NCBI GenBank assembly: GCA_017550625.1
Contig: JAFZOL010000048.1
Location: forward strand, 1 to 52,115
DNA: 52,115 bases
DNA from: Clostridia bacterium
GTDB lineage: Bacteria; Bacillota; Clostridia; Oscillospirales; Acutalibacteraceae
Reading direction: 5' to 3'
Below, in pieces: positions 17,043-26,660 of this stretch; within the stretch, counting starts at the first letter, position 1, and the number at the start of each line of letters is the position of its first letter. The position numbers and the translations under genes were made by a program. The notes under the pieces were generated by a model that made no database searches, had not been told where the DNA came from, and worked only from the letters and a program-made list of their open reading frames with translations.

Positions 17043-17948
17043 ATGAAGTACTTATTCATCGTCAATCCCCACGCCGGTGAAAAGAACGTGGAGGCCCTCA
17101 TCCGCGAGGCCGTGAAGCCCCTGCCCGAGGCCGAAAACTGCGAGGTCTATCTCACCAAGGCCCCCGGCGACGCCACCGACTACGTGCGCGCCTACTGTGA
17201 CGAGCATCCCGGCGAAGAGGTCCGCTTCATCGCCTGCGGCGGCGACGGCACCATCAACGAGGTGTTCTCGGGCGCGGCTGAAAAACCGAACGTGAGCGTC
17301 TCTTGCTATCCCTGCGGCAGCGGCAACGACTTCGTGAAGGCCTTCGGCGGCGCCGAAAAGTTCCTCGATATCGCGGCCCTCGTCAAGGCGCCCACGCAGC
17401 CCCTCGACCTGTTGAAGGTGGGCGACCGCTGGGCCAACAACGTGGTCAACTTCGGCTTCGACACCACCGTTGCCATCACGATCAACGAAGAGCGCGCCAA
17501 AACCGGCTACGGCAACAAAAACGCCTACACCAAGGGCGTGGTCAAGGCCCTGCTCACCGCCATGAAGAACGACTTCACCGTCAAGGCCGACGGCGAAACG
17601 CTCAACCCCAAGGGCAAGGCGCTGTTGTGCACCGTCGCCAACGGCAAATACGTGGGCGGCTCGTTCTGCTGCGCGCCCAGAGCCAAGACCGACGACGGCC
17701 TCATCGAAGTGTGCCTCATCCATCCCATCTCGCGCCTGCGCTTCGTGAAGATCCTCAAGCCCTACACCAACGGCGAGCACCTCGACCGCGAGGACATGAA
17801 GGATATCGTCGTTTACCGTCAGGCCAAGAAAGTGGAAGTCGAGGCTCCCGTGGGCTTCGCCTTCTCGCTCGACGGCGAGATCGTGTATCAGTCGAAGTTC
17901 ACGGTCGAGATCGTGCCCGGCGCGCTGAACCTCGCCGTGCCGGAATAA
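17043..17948 (+). CDS. Diacylglycerol kinase family lipid kinase (DagK/YegS-like)
   Basis: 301 residues. The enzyme phosphorylates diacylglycerol or a related lipid with ATP at the membrane face, returning it to phospholipid synthesis. Motifs seen are IVNPHAGEKN at the N-terminus, FIACGGDGTINEVFSG (GGDGT 66-70), YPCGSGNDFVKAFG, and FSLDGEIV near the end. GCAPRA-like glycines and VCLIHPISRLRFVKIL belong to the C-terminal beta domain. AAAGGAG precedes the ATG at good spacing. It lies between the YhhN and SIMPL-nitroreductase genes in one direction with small gaps. Confidence 0.93.
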   Translation: MKYLFIVNPHAGEKNVEALIREAVKPLPEAENCEVYLTKAPGDATDYVRAYCDEHPGEEVRFIACGGDGTINEVFSGAAEKPNVSVSCYPCGSGNDFVKAFGGAEKFLDIAALVKAPTQPLDLLKVGDRWANNVVNFGFDTTVAITINEERAKTGYGNKNAYTKGVVKALLTAMKNDFTVKADGETLNPKGKALLCTVANGKYVGGSFCCAPRAKTDDGLIEVCLIHPISRLRFVKILKPYTNGEHLDREDMKDIVVYRQAKKVEVEAPVGFAFSLDGEIVYQSKFTVEIVPGALNLAVPE

Positions 17949-17970
17949 GATCAATTTGAAAGGACCGTCT

Positions 17971-19206
17971 ATGAACGACATCCGCACCCTGAGCGTGACC
18001 GGCCGCGCCGAAGCGGCCGTCGCGCCCGACCTTGTGAACGTGGAGCTCACGCTCACGCGCCGCGGCCCCGATTACGAGGCCTGCGTCGCCGCGTCCTCGG
18101 CGGACGCCGACAGCCTGACCGCGGCCGTTCTGGCGCTCGGCTTTGACGAAACCGACCTCAAAACGAGGAGCTATCAGGTGGATACCGACTACGAGGACCG
18201 GCAGGAGAACGGCGTCTGGCGGCGCGTGTTCGCCGGCTACCGCGTCACGCGCGAGCTCAGGCTCGGCTTTTCGCTCGACGCCGAACGGCTCGGGCGGGTG
18301 CTTCAGGCCCTTGCCGAAAGCCCGGTTCACCCCGAATGCCGCCTGTCTTACGCGGCAATAAACGCCGAAAAAATCGGCGAGAAGCTGCGCGCCGAAGCGG
18401 TGAGAGACGCCTTCGAAAAAGCCGAGACCCTCGCCCATGCGGCGGGTCTTGCCCTCGGCAGCGTGATCCGCATCGACGCGCACGGCGGCAGCGGCGCGCC
18501 GCGCAAGTTCGCCGTCAACGCCATGCGCGCCTTCGACGAGGCGAAAATTTCAGCCGGCACGCCCGAGGACCTGACGTTTTCGGACAGCGTGGACGTGACG
18601 TTCACGATGGTGAAGCCCGAAGCCGCCGAGGATTTCATCGCCCTCGTGAAGCGCTCGCGCAGCTTCCGCGGGTATGACGAGAGCCGCAAGATCACTCGCG
18701 AGGAGCTTATTTCCTTCGTGGACTGCGCGCGCTTCGCGCCCTCGAGCGTCAACCGCCAGCCGTTCCAATACGTGCTCGCCTGCGAACAGGCGGACCTCGA
18801 TAAGATCCAGCCCCTCACGGGCTGGGCGCGCGCCCTGCCCGACAAGCGCCTGCCCTATCCCGGCAAGCGCCCCACCGCCTTCATCGTGATCGCGCAGAAT
18901 ACCGACTGGGAGCCCGACACGTCCCGCTTTTTGAAGGACGTTGGGATCGTCGCCCAGACCATGCTGCTCGCCGCCGCCGCCAAGGGCCTCGGCGGGATCA
19001 TGATCGGCAACTTCAGCCCAGAAAAGCTCTCGGCGGCGCTCGACCTGCCCGCGAACCTCAGACCGATGCTCATTGTCGCCTTCGGCAGGCCGGACGAAAA
19101 AATCGTGCTCACCGAGGTTTCTCCCGGCGGGTCCCTCGACTATTACCGCGACGAAAACGACGTCCACTACGTGCCCAAACGCCGCCTTGAGGATATCATT
19201 CTGTGA
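17971..19206 (+). CDS. SIMPL (DUF541) domain - nitroreductase fusion protein
   Basis: 411 residues. Residues 1 to about 210 form a SIMPL domain, with SVTGRAEAAVAPDLVNVELTL at the start, a YRVTRELR strand and the C-terminal strand SVDVTFTM. Without break, a nitroreductase domain begins near KPEAAEDFIALVKRSRSFR and shows DCARFAPSSVNRQPFQYVL (FMN site), DVGIVAQTMLLAAAAKGLGG and LIVAFGRPDEK. Nitroreductases use FMN and NAD(P)H to reduce nitro, quinone or flavin-like substrates; SIMPL domains are mostly secreted or membrane-associated and of unclear role. Here no signal peptide is seen, so the protein should be cytosolic. ATG 17971 follows GAAAGGA. The Met in TFTM at 18607 resembles a normal nitroreductase start, so the fusion may come from loss of a stop between two genes. 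Confidence 0.85.
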   Translation: MNDIRTLSVTGRAEAAVAPDLVNVELTLTRRGPDYEACVAASSADADSLTAAVLALGFDETDLKTRSYQVDTDYEDRQENGVWRRVFAGYRVTRELRLGFSLDAERLGRVLQALAESPVHPECRLSYAAINAEKIGEKLRAEAVRDAFEKAETLAHAAGLALGSVIRIDAHGGSGAPRKFAVNAMRAFDEAKISAGTPEDLTFSDSVDVTFTMVKPEAAEDFIALVKRSRSFRGYDESRKITREELISFVDCARFAPSSVNRQPFQYVLACEQADLDKIQPLTGWARALPDKRLPYPGKRPTAFIVIAQNTDWEPDTSRFLKDVGIVAQTMLLAAAAKGLGGIMIGNFSPEKLSAALDLPANLRPMLIVAFGRPDEKIVLTEVSPGGSLDYYRDENDVHYVPKRRLEDIIL

Positions 19207-19385
19207 ATAATGAAGACGCCCGCAAAGCGGGCTGATGAAGACGCTTCGCGAATGAAGAAATGAAGACGCTTCGCTAACGGTATGATCCGTCGGCGGGCGT
19301 CTTCGCTTCATTAACGAGCGAAGCGAGTGTCTTCATTCGTGAGCGCAGCGAACAACTTCATCAGGGCGGCAGCCCATCTTCATTC
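19207..19385. repeat. Intergenic cluster of GAAGACGCTTCGC-type direct and inverted repeats
   Basis: Short units related to TGAAGACGCTTCGC occur on one side (19208-19276), and their complements CGAAGCGAGTGTCTTCATT and GCGCAGCGAAC-like units on the other (19300-19370). GCCCGC-AAA-GCGGGC (19216-19230) can form a hairpin but lacks a U-run. No coding potential is visible. Confidence 0.7.
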
Positions 19386-19518
19386 AACTTGGGGAAAAAG
19401 CAGTTTCCGGCAGTACTTTTTTACGGACGTTGTGCGGCACGTGACGGATAACGCTTCCTTTTGTCAAAAAACCGCAACATTTGACGCCAAAATAACGCAT
19501 ATAATTCATAAAAATATA

Positions 19519-19547
19519 TTGAAGTCTAAAAAATAAGATGTTATTAT
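19519..19547 (+). promoter_or_regulatory. Candidate promoter of the giant surface protein
   Basis: TTGAAG (19519-19524), 17-nt spacer, TATTAT (19542-19547) in an AT-rich stretch (about 19390-19560) unlike the flanking DNA. The leader would be about 77 nt. Confidence 0.6.
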
Positions 19548-19630
19548 AAAAAGTGGCGTGTTTTTTTGTCGGCATGAATCCGGCGGAAAAACCGATCTCT
19601 CATTTCCAAACAGGAAAGGACGTTGCCTCA

Positions 19631-22600
19631 ATGAAGACGAAAAGAACCTTCGGCAGACGCCTCGGCTGCATCCTGCTGTCGCTGCTGCTGATCCTGTCAC
19701 TCGGCCTGCCGCTCGGCGGGCTGATCACACCCGAAGCGAAGGCATACAGCGTCGGCGATACGATCCAATTCGGGTCTTATCCGCAGTCGCGGGTCACCGA
19801 CAGCTCTCTCATTTCCTCCCTGAACGGGGTCTCGAAAACCTGGAAGAGTTATGACTACTATTCCGGCACGGGCAATACCTACGACGGTCAGATGCAGCCC
19901 GGCGACTGGATGAAATTCTGCGACTTCTTCTATAACGGCGTCAAATACCGAGCCGTCACGTTCACCTCCTATCGCCCCGGCCTCACCGGCCGCCAGCCGA
20001 ACTCCGGCGAATCGCAGCAGGATGAGAACGGGTATTACACGAACAACGTGTATTACTTCAAATACGAGCCTCTGGTGTGGAAGGTGCTGGACCCCTCGAC
20101 GGGCTATATCATGTGCCAGAGCATCATCGACGCGCAGATGTATCAGAACGTCGTGTATCTGAGCGGCGGAAATTATTATCAGGGCGTCGGTTCACCGAAC
20201 TACGTGAACAACTACGCTACCGCCACGGTGCGCGAGTGGCTCAACGAGCAGTTCTGGAACACCGCGTTCACCGACGCGCAGAAAGCGAACGTCAAGACCA
20301 CCACGCAGGATAACAGCGGCTACAACGGCGTGTATAACTCCGCGTCCACGACCGACAAGATCTTCCTGCTCTCTTACGCCGACGCCACGAACAGCGCCTA
20401 TCAGTTCAACGGCAACGGCGACAGGCTCGGCACCGCCACGGAATACACAAGGGCGCAGGGCCTGTGGGTGAGCGGCGGCCATTCGCTGTGGTGGCTGCGC
20501 ACGCCCAGCCAGTATACCAAAAACGGCTGCTTCGTCGATATCGGCGGCAACGCCCTCGGCAACAACGACAACGACGACACGCTCAAGGGTATCCGCCCCG
20601 CCTGCGTGCTGACCACGCTTGCCGACGATCCCACGATCAGCGAGAGCCTCTATTCCGCAGGACCGGCGCACGAGCACACCCCCGGCAGCGCGGTCACCGA
20701 AAACAACGTTCCTGCCTCGTGCACCGCGAACGGCAGCTACGACAGCGTGGTTTACTGCACCGGGTGCGGCGAAGAGCTCTCGCGCGAGCATATCACAGTC
20801 CCTGCTTCCGCTCACGCCTACGCCGAGAGCTGGACCTGGGTCGTCCGCCCCGAGCTCGAGGTCGTCACCATCAACATGAACTCGATCGTGAGAGTCAACA
20901 TCAACAAGGACTTCTATCAGATCGAGGGGCAGAACCCCGTGTATAAAAACAGCGCGAACACGCTTTACGTCTTCACCGGCAGCGCTTCGGGCAAGGCGAA
21001 CTGGATCAACGTCAACAACGAATGCTGCCTGACCCCCACCGTGTTCAACATCTGCTTTAAGGACTATTCGGTGCGCGGGTCCGACTGGTGCGGCGGCTTC
21101 TATATCGGCGGCACCAACACCACCGTGAACATGACGCTGGCCGGCAGCGTTTCAGACTACTGCTACGGCTACAGCTCCATCGGCGGCAACGTGGACCATC
21201 CGGACGATTGGCACAACAAGGTCAACATCTTCGCCGACGGCGCAACGTCCGCCAAATTCGAGGCCGGCTGGACCTGGAGCGGCTACGACACCAAAAAGGT
21301 CGTCTATTTCACCAACGAACTCATCAAGGGCAGCGACTACTCGATCAAGGTCGACGGCAGAACGCTTTCGGGCTTTTCGAGCGAGATCTATTCCGGCTAC
21401 GTGCTGAACATCGACGCCGGCGAAAACGCGGTCGTGCCCGTCGCGACCGCAACGCTCGCCCTCGTGTGCCCCGACTGCGGCAAAACGGTCGTTTCTTCCG
21501 ACGTCGCGCCCGAAGCGGTGGCGAGTTCCGCGGGCAACCCCGCCTACGGCAGGTTTTTCGCGTCCGTTACCGTTGACGGCGTGACCTACACCTCCTATTC
21601 CTCCAACCTGCCCGCCGCGTGGACGCAGGACAACACCGTCACTTTCGACCCGAACGGCGGCACCGGCACGGCCGTTTCGAACGACTATCCCTACGGCAAG
21701 ACCATCAGGCTGCCGAACAACACCTTCACCGCGCCCGAGGGCAAGCTCTTCAACGGCTGGCTCCTTGACGGCCGCGTGTATCAGCCCGGCAGCAGCTACA
21801 CCGTCACCGACTCCGTGACCTTCCTCGCCAGATGGGTCGATCCCGTTTTGGGCATCTTCGATCCGGGCGAGGCCGAGGGCGAACCCCAGACGCGCTTCTC
21901 CGTGCTGCCCAACACCACGGTCTCGCTTCCGTCGAATCCGTTCACCGCGCCCGAGGGCAAGATCTTCAACGGCTGGTCCAACGGGCTGCGGACCTATCCG
22001 GCGGGCACCAGCTACGTGCTGAGCCAGACGACCACGTTCGTGGCGCAGTGGGCCGACGCCGTTTACGCCTATCTCGAGCCCGGCGAGGCCGAGGGCGAGA
22101 CGCGCACGCACGCGAGTGTCCTTCCGGGCACCCGGATCACGCTGCCCGCGAATCCCTACCCCGCGCCCGCAGGCATGCTTTTCAACGGCTGGTCCGACGG
22201 AACGAACGTGTATCAGCCCGGCGATAACTATACGCTGAACGAAAACGTGACCTTTACCGCCGAGTGGGTGCGGGGCGTCTACGTCACGTTCGATTCACAA
22301 GGCGGCACCTCCGTGGGGACCCAGTTCATGTACCCGAACACCGCGGCATGGCGTCCCGCGGACCCCGAGAAGGACGGCCTGTATCTCAAAGGCTGGCGTC
22401 TCGGCGACGAGCTCTATGATTTCTCAACGCCCTTGACCGAGGATACCACGCTTTACGCCGTGTGGATCGAACCGTTTGTGCCCGACGGCACCGAGCCCGT
22501 GCTGATCTCCGGGTTCACCGCCACCGCCGGCGACGGCAACGCCAGCACGAGCGAAGGGTATATGAAACTCGTCGACGGCGACAAATATACCAAATGGGGC

Positions 22601-25300
22601 AGATCGAGCACCACCGGCAGCGTCGAGTTCTTCAGCACCCGGCCCTTTATCCCCACCGCCTATATCCTGATCACCGGCAACGATAACGCGAGCTATCACG
22701 GCCGCAACCCGCGCAACTGGACGCTGCAGGGCAAGCTGAGAGAACGCGACGAATGGGTAACGATCGCCTCGGTCACGGACGACACCGTGCTGGAGGACAG
22801 AAACCGTGTAGCCTACACGTTCGAGCTTGACGGCGAGCAAACCGTTTACAAATACTTCCGTTTCGCATACAACGGCCTGCAGGGCGCCAATTTCTTCCAG
22901 CTTTCCGAGCTGCAGTTCATGGGTGTCTACGCGGATACGTTCACCCACAGCCTGACCTTCAGCGCCGAAAGCAACGTCCTCACCGCGGCCTGTTCCAACG
23001 ACCCCTGCGCGTGGGAAGACAACGCTCAGACCCTGACCCTGACCGCCCCCGAAAAGAGCGTTTACGGTGATGAGAACAGCGAAAAGGCGACGCTCTCCGG
23101 CCTCGGCCTGTTCAATCTCGAAGTGGGTCTTTCGGTCTCCGAAGACGATATCGAATATTATCAGGGCGAGACCCTGCTTTCCGCCTCCCCCGTGAACGCC
23201 GGCGATTACAAAGCCTCTCTCACCGTCACGATCGACGGGACGGACTATACGATCTATAAGGATTACACGATCGGCAAGGCGACGCCCGCCTACACGGCCC
23301 CCGAAGGTCTGACCGCCACCTACGGCGACACGCTCGGCAGCGTGGCGCTGCCCGAGGGCTGGGCATGGGTCGACCCCGCCGACACGCCTGTCGGCAACGC
23401 AGGGCCTAACGACTTCTCCGCCGCCTTCACCCCGGCCGATCCCGAAAACTACGCCGTCGTGACCGAAACGCTCACCGTGAACGTCGCCCGGGCTACGCCC
23501 GACTACGAGCTGCCCGGCGAACTGAGCGCCCCCTGGGGCAGCAGGCTTTCGGACGTCGCCCTGCCCGACGGCTGGGCCTGGAACGCACCCGACACCCTGC
23601 TGAATGAAGAAGGCTCATTCACGTTTGCCGCCACCTTCACCCCGGCCGACGCCGATAACTACGTCAACGTGACCGACGAGTTCACCGTGACCGTTTACGT
23701 GATCTATACACCCGTCGCGGCCAAGAACGAGACCTGCACCGAGGACGGCAACATCGCCTATTACGCGGGCAACGACGGCAAATACTACGTGTCCGCCGAC
23801 GGCGAGACCTTCACCGAGATCGCCTACGAAGACACGGTCCTGCCGAGGCTCGGCCACGACTACGCGTTCGCCGGCTTCGTCTGGGCCGCCGACGGCGCCT
23901 CCGCCACGGCGAAATACGTCTGCTCTCGCTGCGGCGACGACGTCTATCCCGCCGCCGAGATGAGCGAAGAATTCTTCGATTTCACCTGCTATGACGACGC
24001 CTACACGGTCTACACCGCCACCTACGACGGCCACACCGAGACGAACACCGTCGTGCAAACCGGCACGGCGCACCATATCTGGGACGAGGGCACCTACACC
24101 AGACGTCCCACCTGCCTTGAAAACGGTTCGATGCGCTTCGTGTGCACCGTGTGCGGCGAAATCAGAAACGACGTGATCGGCGCCCTCGGCCACGATGTGG
24201 TCGTCGACCCCGCCATTGATCCCACCTGCACCGAGCGCGGCGTCACCGAAGGCACGCACTGCCGCCGCTGCGCCGCCGTCCTCGTGGCGCAGATCGTGCT
24301 GCCCGCCCTCGGCCACGAGTGGAGCGACTGGACCGAAACCCGCGAGCCCACCTGCGCCGAGCCCGGCATCGAGGAGCGCACCTGCGCGCGCTGCGGCGAG
24401 GTCGACGAGAGAGAGCTCGAGTCTCCCGCCCACGAGTGGAGCGAGTGGGAAATCACCACCGAGCCCGGCTGCGAGACCCTCGGCGAAAAGACCCGCACCT
24501 GCGCGGTCTGCGGCTCCGTCGAGACCAAGCCCGCCGCCGCGACCGGCCACGACTGGGTGAAGAGCGAAACCTCCACCGCCACCTGCACCGAAGACGGCGT
24601 GTGGACCTACACCTGCAGCAAATGCGGCGACACGTATGAAGAGCCCGCCGCCGCCCTTGGCCACGACTGGGCCGAAGGCGAAGGCGGCACCGCCACCTGC
24701 ACCGCCGCCGGCACCGTCGTGTATGCCTGCTCGCGCTGCGGCGAGACCCGTGAGGAAGAATCGTCCGCCCTCGGCCACGTCTGGGGCGAGTGGGAAGTCG
24801 TGCGCGAAGCCACCCGCGACGAAAACGGGCTCGCGAAACGCGTTTGCGCGCGCTGCGGCGAAACCGAAGAGCGCGAAACGCTTTATCCCGTGGCCAAGAG
24901 CAGAAACGTGAGCTTCGTCGCCGCGAAGGATCTTTCCGTCACCGTCCACCTCGGCGCGACCGACGTGAACGTCACGAATCAGGGGTCGAAGACAGTCAGC
25001 TGGTATCCCGACATGCCGCTTCGGTTCCACGTGACCGTAGGCTCCGGCTTCACGGGCGTCGGCTACACGGTGGTCGTGAACGGTCAGGAGCTCGCGCCCG
25101 ACGCCGACGGCGGCTACACGCTGCCCGCAGGGTCGTCCTCCGCCCGCGTGGTCGTGGTCGCCGAAGAGGCTGCCGGGCCCGAAACGGACGACGGCGCCTG
25201 CCCGCTCTGCGGCAAGACGCACAACGGCAGCATCTGGGACCGCGTCGTCGGCTTCTTCCACGGCCTCATCTGGTTCTTCACGCATCTGTTCGTCAGATAA
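19631..25300 (+). CDS. Giant multidomain surface protein (DUF6273, InlB-like repeats, F5/8-like, MBG-like, CxxC repeats)
   Basis: 1,889 residues with a signal peptide (1 to about 35, cleaved near AKA). Domains by rough residue: DUF6273-like region about 40-325 (FGSYPQS, PLVWKVLD, WWLRTPS, GIRPACVL); one Cys unit about 363-400; InlB/Flg_new-type repeats about 670-945 (VTFDPNGG, EGKLFNGW, FLARW); a discoidin (F5/8 type C)-like domain about 957-1098; two MBG-like repeats about 1215-1355; then a Cys/His-rich array about 1490-1755. The last 130 residues repeat those of the protein ending at 1416, including VVNGQEL and a tail starting CPLCGKTH. No LPxTG motif is seen, so this tail may be the anchor. 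ATG 19631 starts the signal peptide; AAAGGA lies 10 nt before it. The domains suggest adhesion or glycan binding; no enzyme domain is recognised. Confidence 0.9.
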   Translation: MKTKRTFGRRLGCILLSLLLILSLGLPLGGLITPEAKAYSVGDTIQFGSYPQSRVTDSSLISSLNGVSKTWKSYDYYSGTGNTYDGQMQPGDWMKFCDFFYNGVKYRAVTFTSYRPGLTGRQPNSGESQQDENGYYTNNVYYFKYEPLVWKVLDPSTGYIMCQSIIDAQMYQNVVYLSGGNYYQGVGSPNYVNNYATATVREWLNEQFWNTAFTDAQKANVKTTTQDNSGYNGVYNSASTTDKIFLLSYADATNSAYQFNGNGDRLGTATEYTRAQGLWVSGGHSLWWLRTPSQYTKNGCFVDIGGNALGNNDNDDTLKGIRPACVLTTLADDPTISESLYSAGPAHEHTPGSAVTENNVPASCTANGSYDSVVYCTGCGEELSREHITVPASAHAYAESWTWVVRPELEVVTINMNSIVRVNINKDFYQIEGQNPVYKNSANTLYVFTGSASGKANWINVNNECCLTPTVFNICFKDYSVRGSDWCGGFYIGGTNTTVNMTLAGSVSDYCYGYSSIGGNVDHPDDWHNKVNIFADGATSAKFEAGWTWSGYDTKKVVYFTNELIKGSDYSIKVDGRTLSGFSSEIYSGYVLNIDAGENAVVPVATATLALVCPDCGKTVVSSDVAPEAVASSAGNPAYGRFFASVTVDGVTYTSYSSNLPAAWTQDNTVTFDPNGGTGTAVSNDYPYGKTIRLPNNTFTAPEGKLFNGWLLDGRVYQPGSSYTVTDSVTFLARWVDPVLGIFDPGEAEGEPQTRFSVLPNTTVSLPSNPFTAPEGKIFNGWSNGLRTYPAGTSYVLSQTTTFVAQWADAVYAYLEPGEAEGETRTHASVLPGTRITLPANPYPAPAGMLFNGWSDGTNVYQPGDNYTLNENVTFTAEWVRGVYVTFDSQGGTSVGTQFMYPNTAAWRPADPEKDGLYLKGWRLGDELYDFSTPLTEDTTLYAVWIEPFVPDGTEPVLISGFTATAGDGNASTSEGYMKLVDGDKYTKWGRSSTTGSVEFFSTRPFIPTAYILITGNDNASYHGRNPRNWTLQGKLRERDEWVTIASVTDDTVLEDRNRVAYTFELDGEQTVYKYFRFAYNGLQGANFFQLSELQFMGVYADTFTHSLTFSAESNVLTAACSNDPCAWEDNAQTLTLTAPEKSVYGDENSEKATLSGLGLFNLEVGLSVSEDDIEYYQGETLLSASPVNAGDYKASLTVTIDGTDYTIYKDYTIGKATPAYTAPEGLTATYGDTLGSVALPEGWAWVDPADTPVGNAGPNDFSAAFTPADPENYAVVTETLTVNVARATPDYELPGELSAPWGSRLSDVALPDGWAWNAPDTLLNEEGSFTFAATFTPADADNYVNVTDEFTVTVYVIYTPVAAKNETCTEDGNIAYYAGNDGKYYVSADGETFTEIAYEDTVLPRLGHDYAFAGFVWAADGASATAKYVCSRCGDDVYPAAEMSEEFFDFTCYDDAYTVYTATYDGHTETNTVVQTGTAHHIWDEGTYTRRPTCLENGSMRFVCTVCGEIRNDVIGALGHDVVVDPAIDPTCTERGVTEGTHCRRCAAVLVAQIVLPALGHEWSDWTETREPTCAEPGIEERTCARCGEVDERELESPAHEWSEWEITTEPGCETLGEKTRTCAVCGSVETKPAAATGHDWVKSETSTATCTEDGVWTYTCSKCGDTYEEPAAALGHDWAEGEGGTATCTAAGTVVYACSRCGETREEESSALGHVWGEWEVVREATRDENGLAKRVCARCGETEERETLYPVAKSRNVSFVAAKDLSVTVHLGATDVNVTNQGSKTVSWYPDMPLRFHVTVGSGFTGVGYTVVVNGQELAPDADGGYTLPAGSSSARVVVVAEEAAGPETDDGACPLCGKTHNGSIWDRVVGFFHGLIWFFTHLFVR
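24105..24893 (+). repeat. Seven in-frame Cys/His units in the surface protein
   Basis: Each unit of about 33-38 codons follows the order TC, then about 10 residues, C-x2-C-G, then GH-x-W. Six units carry the first Cys; the seventh has TRDENG instead of TCTEDG. The pattern C...C-x2-C...H is repeated like beads and could bind zinc. Confidence 0.85.
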
Positions 25301-25313
25301 ATGAGTCTTTCTT

Positions 25314-25346
25314 CGGCGGGGCTTCAAAGCCCCGCCGATTTATTTT
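25314..25346 (+). terminator. Terminator after the giant surface protein
   Basis: Perfect 10-bp stem CGGCGGGGCT / AGCCCCGCCG (25314-25323, 25328-25337) followed by ATTTATTTT. Confidence 0.88.
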
Positions 25347-25419
25347 GCGGGTTTGCGCTTTTTTCTCTTTCTTTTTTCAAAAGAATATGCTATGATAAAT
25401 TGAAAAGGGGGAGTGGCGT

Positions 25420-26640
25420 ATGGAACAGGTCCTGCCCGTCATCGGGCTCGTGCTCGGCGCGGCGGTCGTGGTATTACTGATCGTCGTGCTCATAAAGCTC
25501 AGCCGCGGGGGCGGCGACAGCGCGCCGCTGTATTCTGCGCTCGGCGAGGTGCGCCGCGAGGTCAACGAACAGAACGACCGCACGCGGCAGACCCTGCAGA
25601 CCGGCATCGATCAGGTGGCGTCGAAGAGCGAGCAGATGACCGAGCGCGCCTTCAACATGCAGCTCGCCGTGACGAAGACCCTGAACGAGATGGAAGACAA
25701 GCTCGGACAGAGCGACCGCCGCAGCGCCGAGGCGCTGGCCGCCGCGATCGAAAAGCTGCAGCTCTCGAACGAGAAAAAGCTTGAAGAGATGCGCCGCACC
25801 GTCGACGAAAAGCTCACCGGCACCCTCACTACGCGGCTCGACTCGTCCTTCCAGGCCGTGTCGCAGCAGCTCACGAACGTCTATCAGTCCCTCGGCGAGA
25901 TGAAAGAGCTCTCGGGCGGCGTGCAGAGCCTCAACCGCGTGTTCGCGGGCGTGAAGACCCGCGGCGTGTGGGCAGAGACGCAGCTGCAGGGCCTGCTCGA
26001 CAAGATCGTGCCCGGTATGTACGTCACGAATTACCGGCCCGACCCCGCCAAGAACGAGGTCGTGGAGTTCGCCGTCCGCCTGCCCGACCCCGACGGCAGA
26101 GAGCGTTTTCTGCCCATCGACTCGAAGTTCCCGGTGGAGGATTATCTCCGCCTTTGCGACGCAGCCGACGCGGGCGATACCGAGGGCGTGAAGAACGCGC
26201 GCGGGGCGCTTTCGGCCCGCGTGCTGGCGCAGGCGAAGGACGTGTCGAAATATATCCGCGAGCCCGAAACCGCCCCGTTCGCTTTGCTCTATCTCGCCAC
26301 CGACGCCCTCTACGCCGAGATCGTGTCGTCGAAGGATAACGTGGTGGACCAGGCGCATCAGAACTACCGCGTGCTGCCCGTGGGGCCGTCCACGCTCACC
26401 GCGATGCTCACCTCGGTGGCGCTCGGCTACCGCACCGTGTCGCTCAACGAAAAGGCCGAAGAGGTCATGGGCCTGCTCGCCACCGCCAAGGCGCAGTACG
26501 ACAAGTTCGCCGAGGCGCTCGCCAAAACCAAACGCAAGCTCGAAGAGGCCGAAAAGAGCCTCGACGAAGCCTCCTCCCGCAACGACATCATCGTCAAAAA
26601 GCTCAAAAGCGTGGAGGCGCCCTCTTTGCCCGAAGAATGA
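25420..26640 (+). CDS. rmuC: DNA recombination protein RmuC
   Basis: 406 residues. RmuC is a membrane-tethered, nuclease-like protein that limits rearrangements at inverted repeats; its exact reaction is unproven. An N-terminal transmembrane helix (about 5-25) is followed by a long coiled coil (about 35-160) and the RmuC domain (about 160-375), with GVWAETQLQGLLDKIVPGMY, PIDSKFPVEDYLRL and VDQAHQNYRVLPVGPSTLTAML, all family hallmarks. GGGGGAG precedes the ATG. A TATGAT -10 box (25391-25396) lies just upstream with a poor -35. It stands alone between the surface protein terminator and the GH3 gene. Confidence 0.95.
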   Translation: MEQVLPVIGLVLGAAVVVLLIVVLIKLSRGGGDSAPLYSALGEVRREVNEQNDRTRQTLQTGIDQVASKSEQMTERAFNMQLAVTKTLNEMEDKLGQSDRRSAEALAAAIEKLQLSNEKKLEEMRRTVDEKLTGTLTTRLDSSFQAVSQQLTNVYQSLGEMKELSGGVQSLNRVFAGVKTRGVWAETQLQGLLDKIVPGMYVTNYRPDPAKNEVVEFAVRLPDPDGRERFLPIDSKFPVEDYLRLCDAADAGDTEGVKNARGALSARVLAQAKDVSKYIREPETAPFALLYLATDALYAEIVSSKDNVVDQAHQNYRVLPVGPSTLTAMLTSVALGYRTVSLNEKAEEVMGLLATAKAQYDKFAEALAKTKRKLEEAEKSLDEASSRNDIIVKKLKSVEAPSLPEE

Positions 26641-26660
26641 ACCCGCTTTTTGCGGGGATG

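Noticed and set aside
23615-25327. 570-codon open frame antisense to the surface protein
   Set aside because: Gly/Ala/Val/Arg-rich low-complexity translation typical of a shadow frame; no start signals.
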